DNA of 64,000 nt from Polynucleobacter sp. (GTDB lineage Bacteria > Pseudomonadota > Gammaproteobacteria > Burkholderiales > Burkholderiaceae). Below are positions 6,782 to 14,283 of the stretch, in pieces (position 1 is the first letter of the stretch; the number at the start of each line of letters is the position of its first letter). The translations under genes and the position numbers were made by a program. A model generated the notes under the pieces. It was not told where the DNA came from. It saw nothing but the letters and a program-made list of their open reading frames with translations, and searched no databases. The stretch is from contig NZ_JAUXZY010000005.1 of the NCBI RefSeq assembly GCF_030693775.1, forward strand, positions 186,001 to 250,000, given 5' to 3'.

Positions 6782-7240
6782 TTACTTGCTTGATAAACGC
6801 TCTAAAAAATATTGCTCCAAAATCAATCTGGCTGACTCGGAGTCAAGTCCGCCATCTTTTTTGCTCACTTGGCTTTTCTTAAAGCTGGGATCGCTTTCAA
6901 GTACGGCAGAGGTGTAACGCTCGTCTACCCAAGCAATGGGCAGGCTAAAACGCCCATGCAGCTGATTACCAAAGCGCCGTGCTTTTACCGTCATGGCATG
7001 TTCTGCGCCATCGGGGTGGCAGGGTAAGCCCACCACCAGTTGATCGGGCGCCCATTCTTTAATTTGAGCAGCAATCAGGGCAAAACGAACATCATCCTGG
7101 TCGGCAGTAATCGGGGCCAAGGCCTGACTCGAGCCTGTAATCGAATTTCCCACCGCCAAACCAATGCGGCGAGTACCAAAATCAAATGCGAGGGCAGTAA
7201 TGGCTTTGATGATTGGTTTTAAATAAAAGGGTTGGCTTAT
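6782..7240 (-). CDS. ruvX: RuvX/YqgF Holliday-junction resolvase-like protein, with an amber codon upstream in the frame
   Basis: RNase H-fold nuclease implicated in Holliday-junction resolution or pre-16S rRNA processing. The N-terminal ALAFDFGTRRIGLAVGN with its catalytic Asp, the central LVVGLPCHPDG, WVDERYTS and the C-terminal DSESARLILEQYF are all present. No ATG, GTG or TTG lies between the catalytic motif and an upstream TAG (7241-7243); the first TTG (7159) would remove the Asp. In the same frame, above the TAG, an ATG at 7291 overlaps the yqgE stop and reads MRDAFNASKRIAQPIQ. Either CAG mutated to TAG, or translation starts at ATC/ATT near 7201-7213. Coordinates mark the stop-free frame. 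Confidence 0.8.
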   Translation of the reverse strand: MSQPFYLKPIIKAITALAFDFGTRRIGLAVGNSITGSSQALAPITADQDDVRFALIAAQIKEWAPDQLVVGLPCHPDGAEHAMTVKARRFGNQLHGRFSLPIAWVDERYTSAVLESDPSFKKSQVSKKDGGLDSESARLILEQYFLERLSSK

Positions 7241-7283
7241 CTACTGTATTGGCTGGGCTATGCGCTTCGATGCATTGAATGCA

Positions 7284-8000
7284 TCACGCATGCCCTACTT
7301 GCCCCGATAGATCGGCGGGATCAAAGCCTAAGGCTTTCATGGCGCGCTGGTAGCGCTGTTCTGCGGGCGTATTAAAAATAATCTCGGCCATTTGGGCGCG
7401 ACTGAGCTCGGCATTAATCCAGCCATTGAGGGCGATTTCTTCCTCAAGCTGGCCAGCGCCCCAACCCGCATAACCTAGGGTCATAATGAACCGTTTTGGG
7501 CCATTGCCTTTAGCAACGGCTTCCAGCACATCTTTCGATGTAGTCATGGTGAGGCCGCCCGGCACAGTTAACGATGAGCTGTAGCTTGTGCCTGAATTTG
7601 CTAAATCATCAACGCCGGCTTGCGCATCTACAGCACTGAAGTGGGACGTTTCATGCAATACAAAGCCGCGCTCGGTTTGCACTGGGCCGCCAAAATAGAC
7701 TGCTTGATCGGCAAACGGCGTAATCTCTAGCTTAAGTTCAATTTTATCGAGCAAAGTCGATAAATTGACATCGGTTGGGCGATTTACTACAAGGCCCATG
7801 GCACCTTTGGCATTGTGCTCAAAGAGATAGACCACCGAACCTGCAAACTGCTCATCCAGCATACCCGGCATTGCTAGTAAAAATTGATTAGTCAGTTGGC
7901 TGCTCGGCTGTGGCAGCGCGTCTGGAAAAGCCGAGGCCGAACCTGGGCCTTCTGCATTAGCCGAACTCTTGATGCCAGAGGTTTTCTTGGGGGTGCTCAT
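7284..8000 (-). CDS. yqgE: YqgE/AlgH family protein (DUF179)
   Basis: A protein of 238 residues. The DUF179 core begins around 35 with NQFLLAMPGMLDEQFAGSVV and YLFEHN-KGAMGLVVNRP, then VYFGGPV, and ends with the G-A-GWGAGQLEEEI block (GYAGWGAGQLEEEIALNGW). The N-terminal 35 residues are a low-complexity extension. The biochemical role is unknown; YqgE is conserved next to ruvX in proteobacteria, and its TGA overlaps the putative original ruvX ATG by eight bases. The start follows the upstream YdcF-like gene by six bases, so the three genes probably form one transcript. Confidence 0.9.
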   Translation of the reverse strand: MSTPKKTSGIKSSANAEGPGSASAFPDALPQPSSQLTNQFLLAMPGMLDEQFAGSVVYLFEHNAKGAMGLVVNRPTDVNLSTLLDKIELKLEITPFADQAVYFGGPVQTERGFVLHETSHFSAVDAQAGVDDLANSGTSYSSSLTVPGGLTMTTSKDVLEAVAKGNGPKRFIMTLGYAGWGAGQLEEEIALNGWINAELSRAQMAEIIFNTPAEQRYQRAMKALGFDPADLSGQVGHA

Positions 8001-8006
8001 GTAATT

Positions 8007-8828
8007 TCATTTTACCGAAAATGACCCTTTACCGGTAATCCAGTAAGCGGCTATTCCCACCAGTTCATGAATCAACCAATTCCACTGCTCACCGCCTTCG
8101 ACTAAATCAAAGCGATGCCAAGAATTGGAATAGCTGGTTTGGTAATCGACCAATACGGGCACCACATCAAGACCTTGTTTATGCGCCACCTGCATCGAGC
8201 GTAGCATATGCCGCGCCGAAGTGATCAAGAGCCATGGCTTAACGGGGGCGCCTTCTTTTTCTGCAATCCCATCGATGATTTTTTTGGAATAGAGCATATT
8301 CTCGTAGGTATTGCGCGATTGGTCTTCGTAATAGCCGGGATGATTGCCGAGACCTTGTTCTTGTAGCAACTGTTTAAACGCATCGGCTTCTGAGAGGCCT
8401 TGCGGTAGTAAGCGTCCTGAATAGCCACTAAAGATAAAGGGTAGCTCTGGATGTTGGCGTAGCAGCTGTAATGCTTTTGTTACCCGCTCGGCAGCAGAAT
8501 AAATCGATACCTCGCCACGATCACGTGCAATCGGACCGCCCTCAATGGCGCCGCCTAAAATCAGAACACCGCCCACTTGAGCCAGTAACTCTGGCGTCAG
8601 TGTCGTCTGTGGCACTGCATCTTCTAAGATTCGCATCGCAAATTGTGAAGTCGGCATATAGCCAATGAAGAATCCCAAACAGAGTGCAATGCCCAATACA
8701 CGCCGCACCAAGTGATTCTTGCGCAGCAACAAAAATAGTAGCGCTAGCGCAATCAAAATCATGAGCCAATTGAGGGGCTCAATCAGGATGTTCACTACCT
8801 TGGAGAAAATGAAAAAAATACTATCCAT
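8007..8828 (-). CDS. YdcF/ElyC-type DUF218 membrane protein
   Basis: A protein of 273 residues with two N-terminal membrane segments (about 18-36 and 43-58) followed by a DUF218 domain: GGVLILGGAIEGG, the ERVTKALQLLRQHPELPFIF line, GLSEADAFKQLL, and the conserved DQSRNTYENMLYS block, then LITSARHMLRSMQ. In E. coli the ElyC/SanA/YdcF relatives act in envelope or peptidoglycan homeostasis; the exact reaction is unknown. Residues carrying the domain would face the periplasm. First gene of a likely unit with yqgE and ruvX. Confidence 0.85.
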   Translation of the reverse strand: MDSIFFIFSKVVNILIEPLNWLMILIALALLFLLLRKNHLVRRVLGIALCLGFFIGYMPTSQFAMRILEDAVPQTTLTPELLAQVGGVLILGGAIEGGPIARDRGEVSIYSAAERVTKALQLLRQHPELPFIFSGYSGRLLPQGLSEADAFKQLLQEQGLGNHPGYYEDQSRNTYENMLYSKKIIDGIAEKEGAPVKPWLLITSARHMLRSMQVAHKQGLDVVPVLVDYQTSYSNSWHRFDLVEGGEQWNWLIHELVGIAAYWITGKGSFSVK

Positions 8829-8973
8829 ATAGCCATTCTATTCCTTGGGCTGTCGTCTTACCGGAAGCTGTTATTAAACGAGCAAGATCTTTAACAATGC
8901 AAAGTTTTTATCTGTTTTTTTCAAAAAAAAATTATGCATTAATGTAATTGGCAATCCAAATACGGGTGGATAA

Positions 8974-9216
8974 CTACCAATTTAGTTTACGCCCACACTC
9001 CGTCAACGGTGTATTCATTGATTCCTTAATTGACTTATGTGTTTCAGGATTTTCATATAAGTAAAGAGTTTCCTGTATGGCGTTCCACTTTTCTTCAGAA
9101 ACTAAAATAGCATTTGTCGTTTTTCCGGATATTCGGATAATTTCGTGCGTCTCTGCTACTCGATCAATCAAGCGGCATAAGCTCATCCTAGCCTTACCAG
9201 CACTTATAGTAGTCAC
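8974..9216 (-). CDS. YefM/Phd-type antitoxin, orphan
   Basis: An 80-residue protein read from GTG behind GAGAGGG, the best ribosome binding site; an in-frame ATG ten codons upstream would add a segment absent from the family. It reads MTTISAGKARMSLCRLIDRV, AETHEIIRISGK and ILVSEEKWNAIQETLYL, the standard Phd/YefM fold and DNA-binding start. YefM is normally followed by YoeB, but the bases after the stop encode nothing like it. Orphan antitoxin. Confidence 0.75.
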   Translation of the reverse strand: MTTISAGKARMSLCRLIDRVAETHEIIRISGKTTNAILVSEEKWNAIQETLYLYENPETHKSIKESMNTPLTECGRKLNW

Positions 9217-9474
9217 GCAATTACCCTCTCTCGAAACAATGTACATTCGACCATAAATCTTTTTAGTATTTTATTAGTATGGATAAGATAAGAAAGCTTT
9301 GGAGCGCATCCATACATTGGCCTGTAATACCATACGCAATCTTGTCGCCATCATCACGCATTAATCACCCTGCTGTCCTACAAACTATTATTTTATCTCT
9401 TTAAAAAGCTATTCTAAAATTAGCATCAAAGTAAGTAATTCCCACTTTCATCAAAATCAAACATTCCATAAAAA

Positions 9475-9801
9475 ATGCGAAACCACGGGTGGCATATAAC
9501 AGGCAGCTTGACTGCCGACCCGTCGAGTAGCGTCGCAATCAACAAATTACAATCCAGTGGGTTTACCGAACCTCAGGCAAAAGCGATCCTAGATAGTATT
9601 TACGAGAATGATCACCACGAACACTATGCGACGCAAACCCAAATGCAGGAAGTGAAACATGAAATTAATGCCCTTCGGATCGACATTCAATGAATTCATA
9701 CCCAACTGAGTGTGATTGAACACAAATTGGTTTACAAGCTTGGTGGCATTTTGATTTCAGGGGTAGCTATTTTGGGGATCTTAGACCGCTACTTTGCTTA
9801 A
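9475..9801 (+). pseudogene. CCDC90/DUF1640-like coiled-coil membrane protein, interrupted by TGA
   Basis: The frame encodes INKLQSSGFTEPQAKAILDS, then a coiled-coil (ATQTQMQEVKHEINALRIDI) and a TGA (9691-9693). The same frame continues IHTQLSVIEHKLVYKLGGIL and ISGVAILGILDRYFA, a C-terminal membrane helix, to TAA. GF---QA-AI, coiled coil and C-terminal transmembrane helix make up the DUF1640/CCDC90 layout. A single nonsense codon separates the coil from the anchor. The first residues before INKLQ do not resemble the family. Confidence 0.55.
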
Positions 9802-9840
9802 GTTTCACCCCAATTCGGATTAAGCCCTAAGATAGCGGCT

Positions 9841-11352
9841 ATGGCCCTATCGAATACCCCAACTTCTCAACATTCTCATCCCGCAAGCCTGGTTTGGCTC
9901 CGCCGTGATTTACGCCTGTATGACCATGCTGCACTGAGCCATGCGCTTTCATCGAGCAAATCGGTTTGGGTTGTGTTTGTATTTGATACGACTATCTTAG
10001 ACCTCCTAAAGGACAGTAAGGGCGACGCCCTTACGGCCGATCGGCGCGTGGACTTTATTTGGCAAGGCATTAGCCAAATCGATACCGCCCTACGCAAGCA
10101 AGGGGGCGGCCTCATCGTTCGATATGGCAAACCGACAGAATGCATCCCCAAAATCGCGACTGAGCTGGGAGTTTCTTGCGTGATGGTCAATCACGACTAC
10201 GAACCGAACGCAATTGAGCGCGATGCTGTGATTGCATCCTCTCTTGAAAAGAATGGCATTGTCTTTGAGACATTCAAAGACCAAGTGATCTTTGAAAAGA
10301 AAGAAGTGCTGACCAACTCGGCTACGGTGTTTTCCGTGTTTACGCCGTATAAAAATGCCTGGCTTAAACGCCTTGATGAAGGTGATCTTGCGCCCCATGC
10401 ATGCAAGGCAAGGCCAGGGCAATTTGCAACCATTCCCAAAAAACTGGATTTAGGCATTCCGTCACTGGAGTCGATGGGCTTTTGCGCAACCGGTATTGAA
10501 AGCTACCTACCCCCGGGTTCAGATGGTGGCGAGTCTTTTTTAGAAGACTTCTTAAAACGCATCGATCAATACCAAATTGGACGGGATTTTCCAGCGATCA
10601 AGGGCGTGAGTTATTTATCAACCCACCTGCGCTTTGGCATGCTCTCGATTCGGGGTTTGGTACGCGAGGCGCACCGGCGGATGCTGGCTGGCAGCATGGG
10701 CGCCACCATCTGGCTCAGCGAACTCATTTGGCGTGACTTTTATTTCATGATTTTGGCCAATCACCCGCGCCTTGCTAGCGGCGCAGCATTTAAGCCCGAC
10801 TACGATGGCATTGTTTGGGAGAGTGGCGCCACTGCTAAGAAACGCTTTGCGGCCTGGTGTGATGGCAAGACTGGCTACCCCTTGGTTGATGCCGCTATGC
10901 ATCAACTCAATCAAAGCGGCTATATGCACAACCGCCTGCGCATGATTGTGGCCAGCTTCTTAACCAAAGACTTGGGCATCGATTGGCGCTGGGGCGAAGC
11001 CTACTTTGCAAAGCACCTCAATGACTTTGAATTCTCATCGAACAATGGGGGCTGGCAGTGGGCCTCTTCTTCTGGCTGCGATGCCCAGCCTTACTTCCGC
11101 ATCTTTAATCCCACTACCCAATCGCAGCGCTTTGATCCGCAAGGCAAGTTCATTCGTCGCTATATCCCTGCTTTAGAAAAGCTCTCGGATAAATCGATTC
11201 ATGCCCCATGGGAAGCGGGTCACATTGAATTAGAAGCCGCGGGTATTTTGCTCGGCCGCGATTACCCCTTGCCGATCGTCAATCACGACGAAGCCCGTAA
11301 AGAAACCTTGGTGCGGTACAGCGTAGTGAAAAAAGTCGCCACTTCAATATAA
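9841..11352 (+). CDS. phr: Deoxyribodipyrimidine photolyase
   Basis: A 503-residue class I CPD photolyase/cryptochrome-family flavoprotein that uses light to split cyclobutane pyrimidine dimers. The N-terminal antenna domain starts SLVWLRRDLRLYDHAAL; the FAD domain carries YLSTHLRFGMLSIR, LIWRDFYFMIL and the diagnostic NNGGWQWASSSGCDAQPYFR followed by IFNP. Length and motifs are complete. TAAGAT lies 7 bases before the ATG with no Shine-Dalgarno sequence, consistent with a leaderless message. DASH or (6-4) enzymes are less likely given the E. coli-like NGGWQW block. Confidence 0.93.
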   Translation: MALSNTPTSQHSHPASLVWLRRDLRLYDHAALSHALSSSKSVWVVFVFDTTILDLLKDSKGDALTADRRVDFIWQGISQIDTALRKQGGGLIVRYGKPTECIPKIATELGVSCVMVNHDYEPNAIERDAVIASSLEKNGIVFETFKDQVIFEKKEVLTNSATVFSVFTPYKNAWLKRLDEGDLAPHACKARPGQFATIPKKLDLGIPSLESMGFCATGIESYLPPGSDGGESFLEDFLKRIDQYQIGRDFPAIKGVSYLSTHLRFGMLSIRGLVREAHRRMLAGSMGATIWLSELIWRDFYFMILANHPRLASGAAFKPDYDGIVWESGATAKKRFAAWCDGKTGYPLVDAAMHQLNQSGYMHNRLRMIVASFLTKDLGIDWRWGEAYFAKHLNDFEFSSNNGGWQWASSSGCDAQPYFRIFNPTTQSQRFDPQGKFIRRYIPALEKLSDKSIHAPWEAGHIELEAAGILLGRDYPLPIVNHDEARKETLVRYSVVKKVATSI

Positions 11353-11395
11353 GTTTGTTCGTTCGCTTACTTCTTTACCCAAAAGGTCACGTTCC

Positions 11396-11785
11396 TTATT
11401 TTTTCTCTGCATGTGCTTGCCTTAGCCAGACTGCAAGTTCTGTTTCTGTCTTTTCATTATTGACAATGGCAACGATCCACTCGCCAAGCGCATGTCCCTT
11501 AAACTGAATTTCAATTTGGTTTGCCTTTAGCACAAAGAATAATGTTGCTGCAGCGGTTCGCTTATAGGCCTCATTAAAACAATGCCCCTTTGCAATAAAG
11601 CTGGCATAACAGGCTGCTAATTCGTATGCATCGACAATAAATCCATAACGTACTCGATTATGTACGCGCTCCAAAACCGCATCCAGTGATTTATCTTTGG
11701 ATAAACCCTGTAGCTCATGCCGACCTATCAGGTAATCGTGCAGAGTAATGACTTGCGATGGCCCAAGAATTGCAAATTGGGTCAT
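11396..11785 (-). CDS. Doc/Fic-family toxin with altered active-site motif
   Basis: A protein of 129 residues of the death-on-curing family, whose model member (phage P1 Doc) phosphorylates EF-Tu. The central motif reads GHCFNEAYKRTAAATL where Doc has H-F-N-[D/E]-A-N-K-R: His, Phe and Arg are kept, but the conserved Asn is Tyr. The catalytic ability is therefore uncertain. The ATG immediately follows the TAA of the Phd-like gene, the usual antitoxin-toxin order. Confidence 0.8.
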   Translation of the reverse strand: MTQFAILGPSQVITLHDYLIGRHELQGLSKDKSLDAVLERVHNRVRYGFIVDAYELAACYASFIAKGHCFNEAYKRTAAATLFFVLKANQIEIQFKGHALGEWIVAIVNNEKTETELAVWLRQAHAEKK

Positions 11786-12034
11786 TTATTTATCTTTCAG
11801 GTAATCCAACACATGGGCGATTTCAGATAAATTGGTATGCATGAAGGCGTCGAGCTCTGCATTCGATATTGGCAGCATCTCCACATCGGCAACGGCGCTC
11901 TTCGGTACAAAATAGCCTATCGCCTCATTGCGATTCATGATGGCAACCGGCTGATTGCCTGCTCTCGCTATTACCTTATTCGGCTCGCGTAACTCGGTTA
12001 ACGATGCGGTTAAGTTGGTTAAAAGGCGCTCCAT
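11786..12034 (-). CDS. Phd/YefM-type antitoxin of the Doc pair
   Basis: A protein of 82 residues. The N-terminal Phd fold reads LTASLTELREPNKVIARAGN, QPVAIMNRNEAIGYFVPKSA, which places a DNA-binding region before the toxin-binding helix LDAFMHTNLSEIAHVLDYLK. It lies directly upstream of the Doc-like gene with no intervening base. An AT-rich palindrome sits in the promoter region upstream, a likely site for conditional cooperative autoregulation. Confidence 0.75.
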   Translation of the reverse strand: MERLLTNLTASLTELREPNKVIARAGNQPVAIMNRNEAIGYFVPKSAVADVEMLPISNAELDAFMHTNLSEIAHVLDYLKDK

Positions 12035-12056
12035 AGCATCTCCTGTTGTATTGGTA

Positions 12057-12087
12057 AATTATAATATATGTTTAAATATATATTTAA
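12057..12087 (-). promoter_or_regulatory. AT-rich palindrome upstream of the Phd/Doc pair
   Basis: TTAAATATATATTTAA (12072-12087) is a perfect 16-bp palindrome, next to AATTATAATATATG which can supply a -10 on the minus strand. The site is 20-50 bases before the antitoxin ATG. AT-rich palindromes are typical Phd operators, but low-complexity AT sequence also produces them by chance. Confidence 0.4.
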
Positions 12088-12185
12088 TAATACAACCATA
12101 TGCTTACCTGCGACTTTATTACGAGCTACTGCAATACGGCATCCGATAATCTATTTGTCTACGACTTTTTTACATAGAATTGGAC

Positions 12186-12201
12186 AAAAGTCGCGACTTT
12201 T
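12186..12201. promoter_or_regulatory. Perfect 16-bp palindrome before the DUF4143 ATPase gene
   Basis: AAAAGTCGCGACTTTT is an exact palindrome 25 bases before the ATG. A CATAAT hexamer follows at 12215-12220, 6 bases before the start, so the palindrome lies between the expected -35 and -10 positions. It is GC-centred and less likely to be a chance AT repeat. The binding protein is unknown. Confidence 0.45.
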
Positions 12202-12226
12202 ATCCACGTGACTACATAATAGTCGA

Positions 12227-13360
12227 ATGAAACGCTATCTCGACCAGATTGTTCTCAAAGACCTTACCAGTAAGGCTGTGGTCTTAACCGGCCCTCGGCA
12301 GGTGGGTAAAACCACCCTCAGCCGGCAGTTGATGGGCAAGTTCAGCCAGGCCCAACACCTGAATTGGGATGTGCTTGCGGACCGCATGGTTTTACAAAAA
12401 CAATCCTGGAGTCCAGCAGCTGATCTCTTGGTAATGGATGAAATCCATAAAATGCCCAACTGGAAAACGTGGCTTAAGGGTGTCATCGATGCGCGCCCTA
12501 CCGGTCAAGCGCTGCTCGTTACCGGTAGCGCTCAAATGGACACCTTTAGGCAATCCGGCGAATCTTTAGCAGGACGCTATTTTTCATTCAGATTGCATCC
12601 TATTTCAGTGCACGAATGGTGCACTCAAGAAGGAGTAAGTCCAGCGATTGCACTGGATCATTTGCTAGAGCGTGGCGGATTTCCGGAGCCCTGTTTGGCT
12701 CCAAATGCAATTGAGGCCGATCGCTGGCGCACGCAATACTTTACCGACCTGATTCGCGAAGATGTATTGGAGTTCTCGCGTCTTCATGAAATTACAACGA
12801 TGCGCCTCTTCATTGAATTGTTACGTGAACGGGTTGGATCACCCCTATCCCTTGCATCCATCGCACGTGACTTAGCAGTCTCCCCCACTACTCTAAAACA
12901 CTATCTTGAAATCCTAAAAGCCCTGTTTATTGTTTTCACAATCCAGCCCTGGCACCACAACATTGCTCGTTCCATGCTGCAGATGCCAAAGGTCTATTTT
13001 TTTGACACGGGACTGGTACGCGGCGATCCAGGTATTCGCTTAGAAAATGCCGTTGCCGGCATGCTACTCAAACAAACCGATTTTCTGCGGGATAGCACTG
13101 GTCAAGACGCCGGCCTTCACTACGTGCGGACCAAAGATGGTGCTGAAGTTGATTTTGCTCTCAGTAATGACCAGCAACTAAGCCATCTGATTGAATGCAA
13201 ATTAAGTGATACCAAGCCCCACACTGCATTAACTCGGTTTGCTACTCAGTTTCCACAGGCCAAAGCAGTGCAGCTTGTTTTCAATTTAAGACAAGAGGAA
13301 TTCCGAAATGGCATTGCAATTACCGATGCCGCAAAATGGCTTAATAGCCTAGCAGCTTAA
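12227..13360 (+). CDS. AAA ATPase with DUF4143 domain
   Basis: A protein of 377 residues. Walker A GPRQVGKTT (22-30), Walker B LLVMDEIHK (D71, E72) and a sensor-like LLVTGSAQMDTF identify the AAA_14 ATPase; the ISVHEW and LERGGFPEP segments and C-terminal DUF4143 follow. A PD-(D/E)xK-like stretch appears near the end (GAEVDFAL then LIECKLSD), as is common in this family. The role is unknown; these are scattered accessory genes. No Shine-Dalgarno sequence, but CATAAT 6 bases before the ATG suggests leaderless expression. Confidence 0.85.
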   Translation: MKRYLDQIVLKDLTSKAVVLTGPRQVGKTTLSRQLMGKFSQAQHLNWDVLADRMVLQKQSWSPAADLLVMDEIHKMPNWKTWLKGVIDARPTGQALLVTGSAQMDTFRQSGESLAGRYFSFRLHPISVHEWCTQEGVSPAIALDHLLERGGFPEPCLAPNAIEADRWRTQYFTDLIREDVLEFSRLHEITTMRLFIELLRERVGSPLSLASIARDLAVSPTTLKHYLEILKALFIVFTIQPWHHNIARSMLQMPKVYFFDTGLVRGDPGIRLENAVAGMLLKQTDFLRDSTGQDAGLHYVRTKDGAEVDFALSNDQQLSHLIECKLSDTKPHTALTRFATQFPQAKAVQLVFNLRQEEFRNGIAITDAAKWLNSLAA

Positions 13361-13406
13361 GCACTAACGCTATACCCATTCACCCTTAATCCACTACACT
13401 TCACCC

Positions 13407-14252
13407 ATGTCATCCGTTTACGCTATCGGCGATGTGCAAGGCTGTTTAGTGCAGCTCGATGCACTGATTGCCAAACTGCCCAAGAAATCAAAACTCATTT
13501 GCTTGGGCGACCTCGTCAATCGAGGCCCTAATTCCTTAGGGACATTGCGGCGCCTCAAAAAACTACAAGAGCAAGGCATTGCTGAATGCATCCTTGGCAA
13601 CCATGATCTCAATCTCTTAGCGCGCGATGCGGGGCTGCGGGGATCGCGCCCACTCGATACCCTTGATGGCATCTTAAAAGCCAAAGACCGCGCAGAACTG
13701 ATCGATTGGCTACGCCACCGCCCAATGGCGCTGAGCAATGGCCATGCCTTACTGGTTCATGCAGGGGTACTGCCCGATTGGGACGTAAGCCAAACCCTGG
13801 AATACGCGCATGAAGTGGAGAAGGCGCTCCGCAAATCATCGTACAAGCGCTTTTTGGCTGAGATGTATGGCAACACACCAACCAAATGGAGTAACTCCTT
13901 AAAAGGAAATGATCGTCTGCGCGTCATTACCAACGCTCTAACCCGCCTGCGTTTTTGTACGCCCAAAGGCCAAATGGAATTTGATACTAAAGAGGGATTA
14001 GAGGCAGGTCCAAAAGGCTATTTACCTTGGTTTGAAGTGAAGCAGCGTAAGACCGAAAACACCCGCGTGATTTTTGGGCACTGGTCAACGCTCGGATTAA
14101 TTCAGAAACGCAATGTCAGCGGGCTGGATACCGGCTGCGTCTGGGGTGGCAAACTCACCGCGATTGAAATTCCCGACTCGGCTACGAAGAGTCGCTCAAA
14201 CAAGTACCGCATTGTGCAGGTAGCAGGCTTCGACCATCCTTTGCGGATGTAA
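13407..14252 (+). CDS. apaH: Symmetrical diadenosine tetraphosphatase
   Basis: A 281-residue metallophosphatase that hydrolyses Ap4A to two ADP and, in other bacteria, removes Np4 caps from RNA. Metal-binding blocks are all visible: YAIGDVQGC, CLGDLVNRGPNS, CILGNHDLN and LLVHAGVLPDWD, then IFGHWSTLG near the C-terminus. The length agrees with the family. TACACT precedes the ATG by 6 bases without a Shine-Dalgarno sequence. The gene converges on hipA. Confidence 0.94.
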   Translation: MSSVYAIGDVQGCLVQLDALIAKLPKKSKLICLGDLVNRGPNSLGTLRRLKKLQEQGIAECILGNHDLNLLARDAGLRGSRPLDTLDGILKAKDRAELIDWLRHRPMALSNGHALLVHAGVLPDWDVSQTLEYAHEVEKALRKSSYKRFLAEMYGNTPTKWSNSLKGNDRLRVITNALTRLRFCTPKGQMEFDTKEGLEAGPKGYLPWFEVKQRKTENTRVIFGHWSTLGLIQKRNVSGLDTGCVWGGKLTAIEIPDSATKSRSNKYRIVQVAGFDHPLRM

Positions 14253-14283
14253 AGGCATACAGAAACCCTACCCCCATGGCTGA

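Noticed and set aside
12035..12226. tRNA or small RNA gene in the gap before the DUF4143 ATPase
   Set aside because: No cloverleaf or stable hairpin other than the palindromes, which look like operators.
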